Assembly (NCBI GenBank): GCA_035380045.1
Contig: DAOSWM010000001.1
Location: 62,001-126,000, forward strand
DNA length: 64,000 bases
Origin: DAOSWM01 sp035380045
GTDB taxonomy: Bacteria; Bacteroidota; Bacteroidia; Bacteroidales; Tenuifilaceae
Direction: 5' to 3'
Shown here: positions 42,562 through 50,835 of the stretch, one piece after another
How the letters are laid out: each line of letters opens with the position of its first letter
Position numbering within the stretch: position 1 is the first letter of the stretch
Made by a program: the position numbers and the translations under genes
The notes under the pieces: model-generated
What the model saw: only the letters and a program-made list of their open reading frames with translations
Told to the model about the DNA's origin: nothing
Database searches by the model: none

Positions 42562-42855
42562 ATGAATCGAAAAAACGAACCCCAAACGTTAGGCGATGCG
42601 ATAAAGGAATTCCTCGACCAGTTTAAAAATAACGATAGGTTGCTGGAATCCAAAGCAATAACTGCTTGGTCTGCTGTTATGGGGCCAAATATTAGTAAGT
42701 ACACCCAGGAGTTACATTTTAAGAAGGGAAAACTATACGTGTCGTTAAGTTCACCAGTGCTGAAGAATGAGCTTGTAATGTATCGCCGAAAAATTGTGAA
42801 CTCACTCAATCAATATATAGGTATTGAAATAGTTACAGATGTTGTTATTCGGTAG
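42562..42855 (+). CDS. DUF721/DciA-like protein
   Basis: A 97-residue protein with the DUF721 pattern: LGDAIKEFLDQFKNNDRLLESKAITAWSAVMGPNISKYTQ, followed by beta-type LYVSLSSPVLKNELVMYRRKIVNSLNQYIG. DUF721 proteins include DciA, which loads the replicative helicase in bacteria lacking DnaC. A start at 42562 is chosen; the frame opens earlier, at 42514, but that overlaps recF. Its place directly after recF agrees with a role in replication or repair. Confidence 0.88.
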   Translation: MNRKNEPQTLGDAIKEFLDQFKNNDRLLESKAITAWSAVMGPNISKYTQELHFKKGKLYVSLSSPVLKNELVMYRRKIVNSLNQYIGIEIVTDVVIR

Positions 42856-42869
42856 CAACACCTGAATAA

Positions 42870-43292
42870 CTAAAATTCAATTTCCCTATCGCTAAAAAAG
42901 AACGACCACTCATCAAGGGCATTCTCATCGGAATCTGATCCATGAACCGAATTACGAGTAGTGCTTTCAGCATAAAGTTTTCTAATGGTTCCATCAGCGG
43001 CTTTTTCAGGATTGGTATTTCCAATTAGCTCCCTGAAACCTTCAACTGCTTTCTCTTTTTCAAGTACCATAGCAATAATGGGACCTGAAGTTATAAAATC
43101 AATGAGCCGGTTAAAAAATTCCTTACCTTCGTGTATGTAGTAAAATCGTTTGGCCTCGTATGTACCAAGTCGTGTCATTTTCATGGCTTTTATTTTGAAG
43201 CCAGCCTTAACGATTTGGGTAAAAATTTCACCCATGTGATTGTTCTCAATCGCATCGGGCTTAATCATTGCAAAGGTTCTGTTGCCTTTCAT
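42870..43292 (-). CDS. ndk: nucleoside diphosphate kinase
   Basis: A 140-residue NDK. Seen are RTFAMIKPDAIENN at the N-terminus, GPIIAMVLEKEKAVEGFRELIGNTNP, and the catalytic His in TRNSVHGSDSDENALDEWSFFF. The ATG at 43292 (MKGNRTF) is preferred to the frame opening at 43322. The enzyme balances nucleoside triphosphate pools. It is convergent with the DUF721 gene and divergent from the DHH gene. Confidence 0.97.
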   Translation of the reverse strand: MKGNRTFAMIKPDAIENNHMGEIFTQIVKAGFKIKAMKMTRLGTYEAKRFYYIHEGKEFFNRLIDFITSGPIIAMVLEKEKAVEGFRELIGNTNPEKAADGTIRKLYAESTTRNSVHGSDSDENALDEWSFFFSDREIEF

Positions 43293-43381
43293 ACTTAATT
43301 TTTTTTCAAGCAAAATAGCCAATTACTACGACTTTTCCTAATGCTTTTTTTCCATTATCTTTGATTTTTTATTTTAATGTA

Positions 43382-44407
43382 ATGAGTGAATCATTTGAAA
43401 GCAAGGTTAACACCATAAGAAGTATTCTTGCCAACAATAGTGGGCAAATTGTAATAACCTCACATCATAACCCCGATGGCGATGCCATTGGCTCCATGCT
43501 TGGTTTGTTTCACGTGCTGAAGTGCATGGGCTACGAAGCTACAATGATTTCTCCAAATGGTTTTCCCGATTTTTTGGCCTGGATAGAGGGGAGCACTTTA
43601 ATTCAAAACTTTTCGAGGTCGAAAAAAAAGTTAAGTAGAACAATTCAAGATGCTGGCATCATATTTTCACTGGATTATAATGGTTTTGCCCGTCTGGAGG
43701 ATATGGAAGAGGCAGTGGCTCAATCTTCTGCAAAAAAGATTATGATAGACCATCACCCGAACCCGGAGAATACTTTCGATGTAATTGTTTCCGACGTGAA
43801 CGTGAGTTCTACGGCTGAACTGGTTTATGAAGTTTTTAGTTTGATATGTGAGAGTGAAATTATTAGTATTCATGCTGCCACAAGCATTTATGTAGGAATT
43901 ATGACCGATACGGGTTCGTTTAGCTACGGATGCTCACGCCCGCGTACCTTCGAAATTGCAGCCCAACTCATCGCAAAAGGAGTAGATATTGAAAAGGCAC
44001 AGCAACAGGTTTATAATAACTTTTCGGAGAGCAGAATGCGCTTATTGGGATTCTCTTTAAGCTCTAAAATGAAAGTATTCCCAGAACTTCGTTCAGCATA
44101 CATATCATTAACCCGTAACGAGTTAAAACAATTTAACTATGCGATTGGAGATACCGAAGGTTTAGTGAATTACCCATTATCGATTAAAAACATAGTTTTT
44201 TCAGTGCTCTTTGTTGAAAACGAAGGATTTGTGAAAGTATCATTACGTTCTAGAGGAAATTTTCCTGTTAATCAGATTTCACAGAAGCACTATCAGGGAG
44301 GGGGGCATAAAAATGCTGCAGGAGGAAAATCGTTTTCTTCACTTCAGGAAACTGAAAAAAACTTTCTGAAAGTTCTTGAAGAATATAAAAACGAGCTTAC
44401 ACAATGA
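43382..44407 (+). CDS. DHH/DHHA1 phosphoesterase (NrnA-like)
   Basis: A 341-residue phosphoesterase of the DHH superfamily. The N-terminal motif is TSHHNPDGDAIGSML, then SLDYN and the DHH motif MIDHHPNPENTF, then MTDTGSF. The C-terminal DHHA1 domain ends in HYQGGGHKNAAGGK. NrnA-type enzymes degrade short oligoribonucleotides (nanoRNA) and dephosphorylate pAp. The ATG at 43382 is used; a TTG at 43361 would extend it. A TATCTTTG box at 43356-43363 may be its -7 element. It overlaps the following lipoprotein gene by 4 bases (ATGA). Confidence 0.95.
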   Translation: MSESFESKVNTIRSILANNSGQIVITSHHNPDGDAIGSMLGLFHVLKCMGYEATMISPNGFPDFLAWIEGSTLIQNFSRSKKKLSRTIQDAGIIFSLDYNGFARLEDMEEAVAQSSAKKIMIDHHPNPENTFDVIVSDVNVSSTAELVYEVFSLICESEIISIHAATSIYVGIMTDTGSFSYGCSRPRTFEIAAQLIAKGVDIEKAQQQVYNNFSESRMRLLGFSLSSKMKVFPELRSAYISLTRNELKQFNYAIGDTEGLVNYPLSIKNIVFSVLFVENEGFVKVSLRSRGNFPVNQISQKHYQGGGHKNAAGGKSFSSLQETEKNFLKVLEEYKNELTQ

Positions 44408-44940
44408 TTTTTATTAGAAGCGCACTGTTAATTTTAGCTATAATTTCAGCTGTTTCTGGTTGTAGAAATCAGGCTGAAACAGAGAAGCGTATCCCTGCCG
44501 CTGAGGTGAAAAAAACGTTAAGGGAAGTAAACAAAGCGTTGGTTGATAAGGATAAAGAACAAATTGAGGCTTACATTGAAAGACACAACCTCGATGGGAT
44601 GAGGAGCAACGGGGCAGGTTTGTACTACCTCGTTTGGGGCGATTCAACCGGTAAAAAAGTTGAAGAAGGCAGCATAGTAATTCTAAATTATAAAGTAAAA
44701 TTACTCGATGGTACATTGTGCTACTCATCTGACGGTCAAGACGCTAAAGAGTTTGTTGTTGGGCAGGGAGGAGTGGAGGCAGGATTAGATATGGGAGTCA
44801 GGCTTCTAAGGAAAGGACAACGCGGAAAGTTTATACTTCCACCACATTTGGCGCACGGTTTAATAGGCGATAGTAATAAAATTCCTCCCCGTGCAATTAT
44901 TGTTTACGATGTTCATTTGTTAAACGTGATTGATAAATAG
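44404..44940 (+). CDS. GldI-like FKBP-type peptidyl-prolyl isomerase lipoprotein
   Basis: A 178-residue lipoprotein. The signal (residues 3-19) ends in the lipobox SAVSGC, with Cys20. A helical linker (residues 35-70: TLREVNKALVDKDKEQIEAYIERHNLDG) leads to one FKBP domain, with VILNYKVKLLDGTLCYSS, FVVGQGGVEAGLDMGVRLLRKGQRGKFILPPHLAHGL and AIIVYDVHLLNV. The arrangement and the ATGA overlap with the NrnA-like gene resemble gldI of gliding Bacteroidota, but gliding is not otherwise shown. Active-site residues are partly replaced (LCYSS for the usual FD pair). Confidence 0.85.
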   Translation: MIFIRSALLILAIISAVSGCRNQAETEKRIPAAEVKKTLREVNKALVDKDKEQIEAYIERHNLDGMRSNGAGLYYLVWGDSTGKKVEEGSIVILNYKVKLLDGTLCYSSDGQDAKEFVVGQGGVEAGLDMGVRLLRKGQRGKFILPPHLAHGLIGDSNKIPPRAIIVYDVHLLNVIDK

Positions 44941-44992
44941 TTCTTTTTAGCTACTTTTACACCCAAATTACTAAACAACCAAATTTAATTAA

Positions 44993-45874
44993 ATGAGGTT
45001 TCGGCAGGTAATAGCAATTATTATTGCGGTTGTGCTGGTAGGCTGCACAAACTCATCGAAGGAATTTAAAGGGTATTCGGTTACCAAAACCGGTATCCAT
45101 TACAAGCTTATTTCTCTAGGTGATGGGTATGCAAAAGCAAAACCTACTGACTATATAACTGTGAATATCGCATACAGAACCACCCTCGATTCACTTTTTT
45201 TTCAGGGTTATAGAAGGTTCCAGTTAACTGATTCTCAGTTTGAAGGGTCAATCGATGAATGCTTTGCTATGTTATCGCAGGGCGATAGCGCTTCATTCTA
45301 CATTAGCGCTAGCAATTTTTTTGCTAAAACCATTGAGGCCGATTTGCCTGGGTTCTTTAAGGAGACTGATTACCTTAGAGTTGATATGCGTTTGCTTGAG
45401 ATACAAACCGAGAAACAGTACCAGAATGAGAAGGAGGCTTTTTTGCATTGGATTGACGATTTTGGTGAGTACGAGAAAATTTTATTGAAGCAGTATATTG
45501 AGGAGGAGAAACTTGATTTTGAACCCACAGAATCAGGTTTATACTACATACCCGTACAAACAGGGTACGGTAATAAAATTCAGCAAGGCGATACCATAAC
45601 CGTGCACTACGAGGGGCGATTCTTTAACGGTAAAATTTTTGATTCTACACGAAAAAGGAACGAACCATTCGTTTTTGTACTTGGCCAAAAATGGCAGGTT
45701 GTTGAGGGCCTTGAGGAGGCTATCGGAATGATGTATCCCGGTGAAAGAGCTCTTTTCATTATTCCTTCACGCTTAGGTTTTGGCGAGGGGGGGAGCTCTA
45801 CTGGTATCGTTCCTCCATTCACCTCTGTGCTTTTCGATGTGGAAGTTGTTGACGTTAAACTTGGGCGGAGATGA
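44993..45874 (+). CDS. FKBP-type isomerase lipoprotein with one degenerate and one intact domain
   Basis: A 293-residue lipoprotein (lipobox LVGC, Cys18). Residues about 30-135 form a degenerate FKBP-like domain (ITVNIAYRTTLDSLFFQGY...). A helical linker (EKQYQNEKEAFLHWIDDFGEYEKILLKQYI) is followed by residues 180-293, a well-conserved FKBP domain: ITVHYEGRFFNGKIFDSTRKR, VVEGLEEAIGMMYPGERALFIIPSRLGFGEGG and VLFDVEVVDV, keeping the Tyr and Phe-Asp pair. It is probably an outer-membrane or periplasmic folding catalyst. It ends 4 bases inside the next FKBP gene. Confidence 0.88.
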   Translation: MRFRQVIAIIIAVVLVGCTNSSKEFKGYSVTKTGIHYKLISLGDGYAKAKPTDYITVNIAYRTTLDSLFFQGYRRFQLTDSQFEGSIDECFAMLSQGDSASFYISASNFFAKTIEADLPGFFKETDYLRVDMRLLEIQTEKQYQNEKEAFLHWIDDFGEYEKILLKQYIEEEKLDFEPTESGLYYIPVQTGYGNKIQQGDTITVHYEGRFFNGKIFDSTRKRNEPFVFVLGQKWQVVEGLEEAIGMMYPGERALFIIPSRLGFGEGGSSTGIVPPFTSVLFDVEVVDVKLGRR

Positions 45875-46782
45875 TGCATTGGGTCTCTAGGTTTTTCCTG
45901 CTTGTTATTGCTTCTTGCCTTTTCGTGCAATGTGATAAAGATCTTGAAGAGGAGATGCTTGTCGCAGAAAACAAGAGGATAGAAAGCTTCCTTTCCAGTT
46001 ATGACTATAATTTTGAGAATGGTGTATTCCACGCAATTATTTCCCCTGGGTATAGCTATAAAATAGTTACAGGTGATACGGTTGCCTTCTGGTACAAAGG
46101 TTACACTCTCGATAACATCATTTTTGAAACAAATATTAAGTCAGAGGCAATAGCTGCTGGGCTTGATACAACAACTCGAAGTTTCGATTCGATTGTTTTC
46201 GTTGCAGGTTCGGGTGAGCTAATTGATGGGTTAAATCGTGGAATGTATCTCTGCTGTGAGTACGAGAAATCAAAAATTGTTTTTTCATCAATCTATGGTT
46301 TTGGCAGCCAGAATATTGGCCCTATTAGCCAATGGTCACCATTAGGCTATGATGTGGAAATAGTATACGTTACCAATAGTAAAATTAGAAACGAAAGAGC
46401 AATTATTCAGCAGCTGGTTAATAATGCAGGCTACAGGTTAACAATGCATAGCACTGGCTTATGGTATAGCATAGCATCATTTTCAGCATCGGGAACAAAT
46501 GCTGAGGTGGGTGATACGGTTTATGGTTCGTATACCGGGTTAACACCTGATGGAAATATTTTTATTGAAACACAATATCCCAACCAACAAGTTGTTATTG
46601 GTGATGAAGGGATGCCATATGGCTTATCCGTTGGATTTTCGCTTTTAAGGCCAGGTGAGAGAGCTAGCCTGATAGTTCCTTCTCCTATTGGATATGGTGT
46701 TGATGGCAATAGTGAATACATGGTTGAACCGTATACACCTTTGCTTTATGAAATTCGATTAGATAGTTTAAAAACAAAGTAG
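45871..46782 (+). CDS. two-domain FKBP-like lipoprotein
   Basis: A 303-residue lipoprotein (lipobox LFVQC, Cys21). The first FKBP-like domain covers residues about 65-170 (VAFWYKGYTLDNIIFET, FVAGSGELIDGLNRGMYLCCEYEKSKIVF and YGFGSQNIG). The second covers residues about 205-300 (VYGSYTGLTPDGNIFIET, LSVGFSLLRPGERASLIVPSPIGYGVDG). The Phe-Asp pair of active FKBPs is changed to Phe-Glu or Phe-Ile in both, so isomerase activity is uncertain and a chaperone role is possible. It overlaps the previous gene by ATGA and precedes the next by 8 bases. Confidence 0.85.
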   Translation: MMHWVSRFFLLVIASCLFVQCDKDLEEEMLVAENKRIESFLSSYDYNFENGVFHAIISPGYSYKIVTGDTVAFWYKGYTLDNIIFETNIKSEAIAAGLDTTTRSFDSIVFVAGSGELIDGLNRGMYLCCEYEKSKIVFSSIYGFGSQNIGPISQWSPLGYDVEIVYVTNSKIRNERAIIQQLVNNAGYRLTMHSTGLWYSIASFSASGTNAEVGDTVYGSYTGLTPDGNIFIETQYPNQQVVIGDEGMPYGLSVGFSLLRPGERASLIVPSPIGYGVDGNSEYMVEPYTPLLYEIRLDSLKTK

Positions 46783-46790
46783 GTAGTTTT

Positions 46791-47783
46791 ATGAAAAGAA
46801 TTTTTTGGATTTTTGCAGGAATGTTCGCAATGCTTTCATTCATGTCGTGTGAGGAGGAGGTTAATGATGGTGAAAAGGATGAGTTGATTCGCCTTCAGGC
46901 ATATATGAGTATTCATTACCCAGATCTGGAGCCTAGTTCAACGGGTTTATACTCAATTATATACGAACAGGGCGAGGGTGTGTCACCCCAGGAAAATGAC
47001 TATATTATTTATAACTATACCGCATCGAACCTCGATGGAGAAGTTTTTGAAACGAGTATATATAATGTTGCATACCTTAATAATATTTATTCGGCTTCCT
47101 CAAGGTATGTTCCTGACTATAAACCGTTCAATGAAATAACGTTTATTGCAGGATTGTACGAGGGTATTTCCCAACTTAAACCTTTCGCCAGAGCCCGATT
47201 TATAATACCTTCGAGTTTAGCATGGGGAAGTGGGTATCATAACGGTCAAGGCCCTTACGCATCGGTAATTATTGATATAGAACTTGAAGAAATTGTAACG
47301 GATACTGAGGCAAAGGAAACTGAAATAATTGAAGAATTCCTTGCAGATTATTTCCCTTTTGGTTGTCCCGATTCGGTTATGCGCGATAGCGTTTACTACC
47401 TCGAAGTTAACGAGGGGCTTGGAGAATACTTTGTAAAGGATGATATTGTTGATGTGAACTACGTTGGCCGTTATATCGATGGGAAGGTGTTTGATACTAA
47501 CATTGAATCTGTTGCGAAAGAAAACGGAATTTACAAGTCAGGAACCTCCTACCTCCCCAAGGAGATGATTGTTGAAAGTGACGAAATAATTGAAGGTTTC
47601 TCTTTGGTGTTGAAACGGTTGCGCAGGGAAGGGTCGGCAACTGTTATTATTCGAAGTAATAGAGCGTACGGTGCTGCGGGTACCGGTAATATTCACCCCT
47701 ATGAACCTCTTATATTCGAGATTACTGTTGTAACAGAGTATGATGAGGATGAAGATGGCGATAACAACGATGTAGATGAGTAG
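46791..47783 (+). CDS. two-domain FKBP-like lipoprotein with inserts
   Basis: A 330-residue lipoprotein (lipobox FMSC, Cys20). The first domain (residues 60-165) has IIYNYTASNLDGEVFETSIY, a 30-residue insert, and FIAGLYEGISQLKPFARARFIIPSSLAWGSG. The second (residues 190-320) has VDVNYVGRYIDGKVFDTNIE, a similar insert, then EIIEGFSLVLKRLRREGSATVIIRSNRAYGAAGTG and LIFEITVV. Only the second keeps the Phe-Asp pair. The acidic tail (YDEDEDGDNNDVDE) is distinctive. It is the last of the four FKBP genes. Confidence 0.85.
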   Translation: MKRIFWIFAGMFAMLSFMSCEEEVNDGEKDELIRLQAYMSIHYPDLEPSSTGLYSIIYEQGEGVSPQENDYIIYNYTASNLDGEVFETSIYNVAYLNNIYSASSRYVPDYKPFNEITFIAGLYEGISQLKPFARARFIIPSSLAWGSGYHNGQGPYASVIIDIELEEIVTDTEAKETEIIEEFLADYFPFGCPDSVMRDSVYYLEVNEGLGEYFVKDDIVDVNYVGRYIDGKVFDTNIESVAKENGIYKSGTSYLPKEMIVESDEIIEGFSLVLKRLRREGSATVIIRSNRAYGAAGTGNIHPYEPLIFEITVVTEYDEDEDGDNNDVDE

Positions 47784-47970
47784 TTGAATCCAGATTCTTT
47801 AGGGATGAACAGCTGCTTATAAAATGAAGGAAACAATAGAGTAGATTGCAACTGCCTGTGAGTGTACATGTGTAAGTTCTTTTAAGGTAGGCACATCCAA
47901 TAAATAATTCTTTTCTGGCTAGTTGTGCGAATAAATATTGAATTTTTCTAACAAGTTATTGCTTAAAGAT

Positions 47971-48768
47971 TTACTCCTGTAACTTCTTCTCTAAAAGGTG
48001 TTGGAGCTCAATGCTCGAGATTCCAATTTTAATGTTTCCATCGGAAACAAGTGCAATTCTCCCGGTTTCTTCCGAAACAATAACAACAATGGCGTCGGTA
48101 TTTTCTGATAACCCAATAGCTGCTTTGTGCCTAAGCCCATAGGAGGCAGGAAGATTTAACCTTTCGGTTAAAGGTAGTACACATCGGGCCGCAACAATTT
48201 TATCATTCTTAATTATTACTGCACCATCGTGTAGCGGACTGTTTTTAAAAAAAATGTTTTCGAGTAATCGGCTGGAAGTATCTGCATTTATTATGTCGCC
48301 AGTTTCTGCATATAGTTGAAGATCGGATCTGCGTGATAATACAATCAGTGCACCGGTCTTGGTTTCTGACATATTACGGCAAGCTTTTACAATTGCTTCC
48401 ACGTTTATAGGAACTTCCATTCTCTTGTTTTTTGAAAAAAACAAATTTTCAATGGAGAAGCTATTTCTAGATAAGTACTTTGTTCCAATAAGTAGTAGGA
48501 ACTTTCTTATTTCCTGTTGGAATACAATGATTAGTGCAATTACACCTACACCAATAATTTGCCCCAAAATGCTACTTAGCAGCTCCATGTTAAAAGCTCT
48601 AACAATAATCCAAAAGAGGTATAGAATGAAAATCCCCATAAAAATATTAATGGCTACGGTTCCTCTAATTAGCATATAGATTTGGTATAGGAGGAATGCA
48701 ACCAACAAAATGTCGATAACATCGAGTATTCGAACCGAAATATATGTTAGAATGAATGAAGTAAACAT
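47971..48768 (-). CDS. cdaA: diadenylate cyclase CdaA/DacA
   Basis: A 265-residue membrane enzyme making c-di-AMP. Three N-terminal membrane helices (about 10-30, 38-56 and 62-82) precede the DAC domain. The catalytic DGA motif is HDGAVIIKNDKIVAARCVLPL (residues 180-200). The second motif reads GLRHKAA (211-217), where the family consensus is GTRHRAA, so the last Arg is Lys. A helical linker (IRKFLLLIGTKYLSRNSF) lies between. It follows folP on the same strand by 13 bases; this folP-cdaA pairing is common in Bacteroidota. The second messenger usually controls K+ and osmotic balance. Confidence 0.95.
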   Translation of the reverse strand: MFTSFILTYISVRILDVIDILLVAFLLYQIYMLIRGTVAINIFMGIFILYLFWIIVRAFNMELLSSILGQIIGVGVIALIIVFQQEIRKFLLLIGTKYLSRNSFSIENLFFSKNKRMEVPINVEAIVKACRNMSETKTGALIVLSRRSDLQLYAETGDIINADTSSRLLENIFFKNSPLHDGAVIIKNDKIVAARCVLPLTERLNLPASYGLRHKAAIGLSENTDAIVVIVSEETGRIALVSDGNIKIGISSIELQHLLEKKLQE

Positions 48769-48781
48769 TCGGTTTTGAGTT

Positions 48782-49651
48782 TTATTCTATGGTTTGTTGT
48801 TGCTGGGTTAGGCCAACCAGTTTTATTGCTTCACAAGCTTCATGCACATCATGAACTCTTAGAACTGATGCACCTTTTAGAAGTGCTATTGTGTTGAGAG
48901 AGGTTGTTCCATTAAGCGCATCTTCAGGGGTGGTTTCAAGGCTTTTGTATACCATCGATTTTCTTGATAAACCAGCAACAATTGGGATGTCAAAAATGCT
49001 AAATGCTTCAAGGTTTTTAAGTAGAGCGAAGTTATGATCAGAATTTTTACCAAAACCAAAACCGGGATCAATTAATATATCGTTAATACCCAGTGATTTG
49101 AGTTTGTCGATTTTTTCTGTGAAGTACTTTATTATGTTTTTAACTACATTCTCGTACACTGGATTATTCTGCATGGTTTGCGGCGTACCCCTCATGTGCA
49201 TAATGATGTAGGGTACATTCAATTCGGCGATTGTTTCAAACATTGCAGGATCCATGTCTCCAGCTGAAATGTCGTTTATTATGTTAACGTTAAAGTTGCG
49301 AACAACCTGTTTCGCAACTTCTGCCCTAAATGTGTCAACAGAAATTACGGCTTCAGGTAAAACTTTTCTTATTGTTTCTAAGGCTTTTGATAATCGTTTT
49401 ATTTCTTCGTCCACAGAAACAGGTATTGAGCCGGGTCGGGTAGAACAGGCTCCAATATCAATAATTGTTCCCCCTTGATTTATAATACTTTGAGCTCTTT
49501 GCTTAATGCGATATTTCATTCTAAATTGACTAGCACCATAGAACGAATCGGTAGTTACATTAATAATTCCCATTACAACAGGCATGCTGAGGTCAAGTAT
49601 AGTGCCATTGCATGTGAGAGAATGTTTGCACTTAAAAAATGAGGTTGCCAT
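48782..49651 (-). CDS. folP: dihydropteroate synthase
   Basis: A 289-residue TIM barrel of folate synthesis. Features are VVMGIINVTTDSFYGASQF (pterin-binding), GGTIIDIGACSTRPGSIPV, NIINDISAG, YIIMHMRGTPQTMQ, ILIDPGFGFGKNSDHN and VAGLSRKSM. The ATG at 49651 is preferred to the frame opening at 49699. The loop SFYGASQF replaces the canonical SFSDGG, as is usual in Bacteroidota. It is transcribed with cdaA. Confidence 0.96.
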   Translation of the reverse strand: MATSFFKCKHSLTCNGTILDLSMPVVMGIINVTTDSFYGASQFRMKYRIKQRAQSIINQGGTIIDIGACSTRPGSIPVSVDEEIKRLSKALETIRKVLPEAVISVDTFRAEVAKQVVRNFNVNIINDISAGDMDPAMFETIAELNVPYIIMHMRGTPQTMQNNPVYENVVKNIIKYFTEKIDKLKSLGINDILIDPGFGFGKNSDHNFALLKNLEAFSIFDIPIVAGLSRKSMVYKSLETTPEDALNGTTSLNTIALLKGASVLRVHDVHEACEAIKLVGLTQQQQTIE

Positions 49652-49699
49652 TCCCATAGTAAACCAGTTTTTCTTTTCAAGGCTAAAAATACGAAACAT

Positions 49700-50144
49700 T
49701 TATTTATATAGTCGAATTTACAATATAAAAAGTATCAACCTACGTGAGTTCCTTTACATTTGAGCGGTTAATGGCAGCACGCTTTATCTTGTCCTAACGC
49801 GTTTGGAAATAAGGAAAAAAAGTGACCGAGCACTGAATTTTTTGCTAAGGGCTGAACTTTAAAGTAGTACTTTTAAACGTGATAAACCTAATTCCTCCTC
49901 AAATAACCCTCATTATAAATTAAAAAAGTTGCAAATATTATTATTTATTGTATAGTGAATCAGTGGTTTAAGTTGTAGTGTATTTTGGCCTCCATCAAAT
50001 TCACATTAAACAATGTTTAATTATATTATACAACACTCGTTTTTCATATAATTTTAAAAAGCAATAATTATCTTTACATCCTGAAAAGCATGTTTATGTT
50101 TGATTTATGTGTAATGTATTGGAAATAAAATCTATAATTTATTT
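49700..50144. other. AT-rich spacer between divergent folP and tmk
   Basis: 445 bases without a supported gene. A short palindrome AAAGTAGTACTTT lies near 49860-49873. A TATGTTTG box at 50095-50102 may be the -7 element of tmk, although no TTG stands at the right spacing. No tRNA, repeat array or terminator was recognised. Confidence 0.6.
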
Positions 50145-50831
50145 ATGAGTTTTATCGTAATCGAGGGATTAGACGGAGCTGGAAAGTCGACACAAATTGC
50201 AAACCTTGCAAATTTTTTTGAGGGGAAAGGAATAGAACATAAAACACTACATTTTCCAAGAACCGATTCTCCATTTTTTGGTGAATTGGTGGCACGTTTT
50301 CTCAGGGGCGAGTTCGGAAAAATCGATCAGGTTGACCCATACATTGTTGCCATGCTTTATGCGGGAGACCGGCATGATGCAGCTTCACAGATAGATGAAT
50401 GGCTTAAGGATGGTTACGCAGTGTTGCTCGACAGATATGTATACTCCAATATTGCTTTCCAGTGTGCCAAACTGAAGGATGATGTAGCAAAACAGAAACT
50501 TAGAGATTGGATATTTGAACTGGAGTACAATCATTTCAAAATTCCAAAACCCGATTTAAGTATATTCCTTGATGTTCCATTTAAGTTCACCGTAGAGAAA
50601 CTCACCAAGCACCGCATGGGAATCGATAGGGAATATCTTAAGGGTAGCGTTGATATTCATGAGGAGAGTCTCGATTTTCAGGAAAAAGTTAGGCAGGTTT
50701 ACCTTAACCAGGAGAATTATGATTCTCGTTTTGTAGTAGTTCCATGCACTAACAATAAAGGAGAGATGGGTGATGCGGTTACCATATCGAAACGAATAAT
50801 TAACCTTATTAATGAACGTTTGAAAATATAG
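50145..50831 (+). CDS. tmk: thymidylate kinase
   Basis: A 228-residue dTMP kinase. The P-loop is IEGLDGAGKSTQ, the conserved LDRYVYSNIAFQ carries the DRY/LID-associated motif, and FKIPKPDLSIFLDVPF follows. It phosphorylates dTMP to dTDP. It has a slightly longer C-terminal region than the E. coli enzyme (213). It precedes the BT_3928-family gene by 4 bases, so the two are translationally coupled. Confidence 0.96.
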   Translation: MSFIVIEGLDGAGKSTQIANLANFFEGKGIEHKTLHFPRTDSPFFGELVARFLRGEFGKIDQVDPYIVAMLYAGDRHDAASQIDEWLKDGYAVLLDRYVYSNIAFQCAKLKDDVAKQKLRDWIFELEYNHFKIPKPDLSIFLDVPFKFTVEKLTKHRMGIDREYLKGSVDIHEESLDFQEKVRQVYLNQENYDSRFVVVPCTNNKGEMGDAVTISKRIINLINERLKI

Positions 50832-50835
50832 TAAA

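Noticed and set aside
44404..47783. Recent tandem DNA duplication of FKBP genes
   Set aside because: The proteins share only motif-level similarity and no long matching DNA stretches were seen, so any duplication is old.
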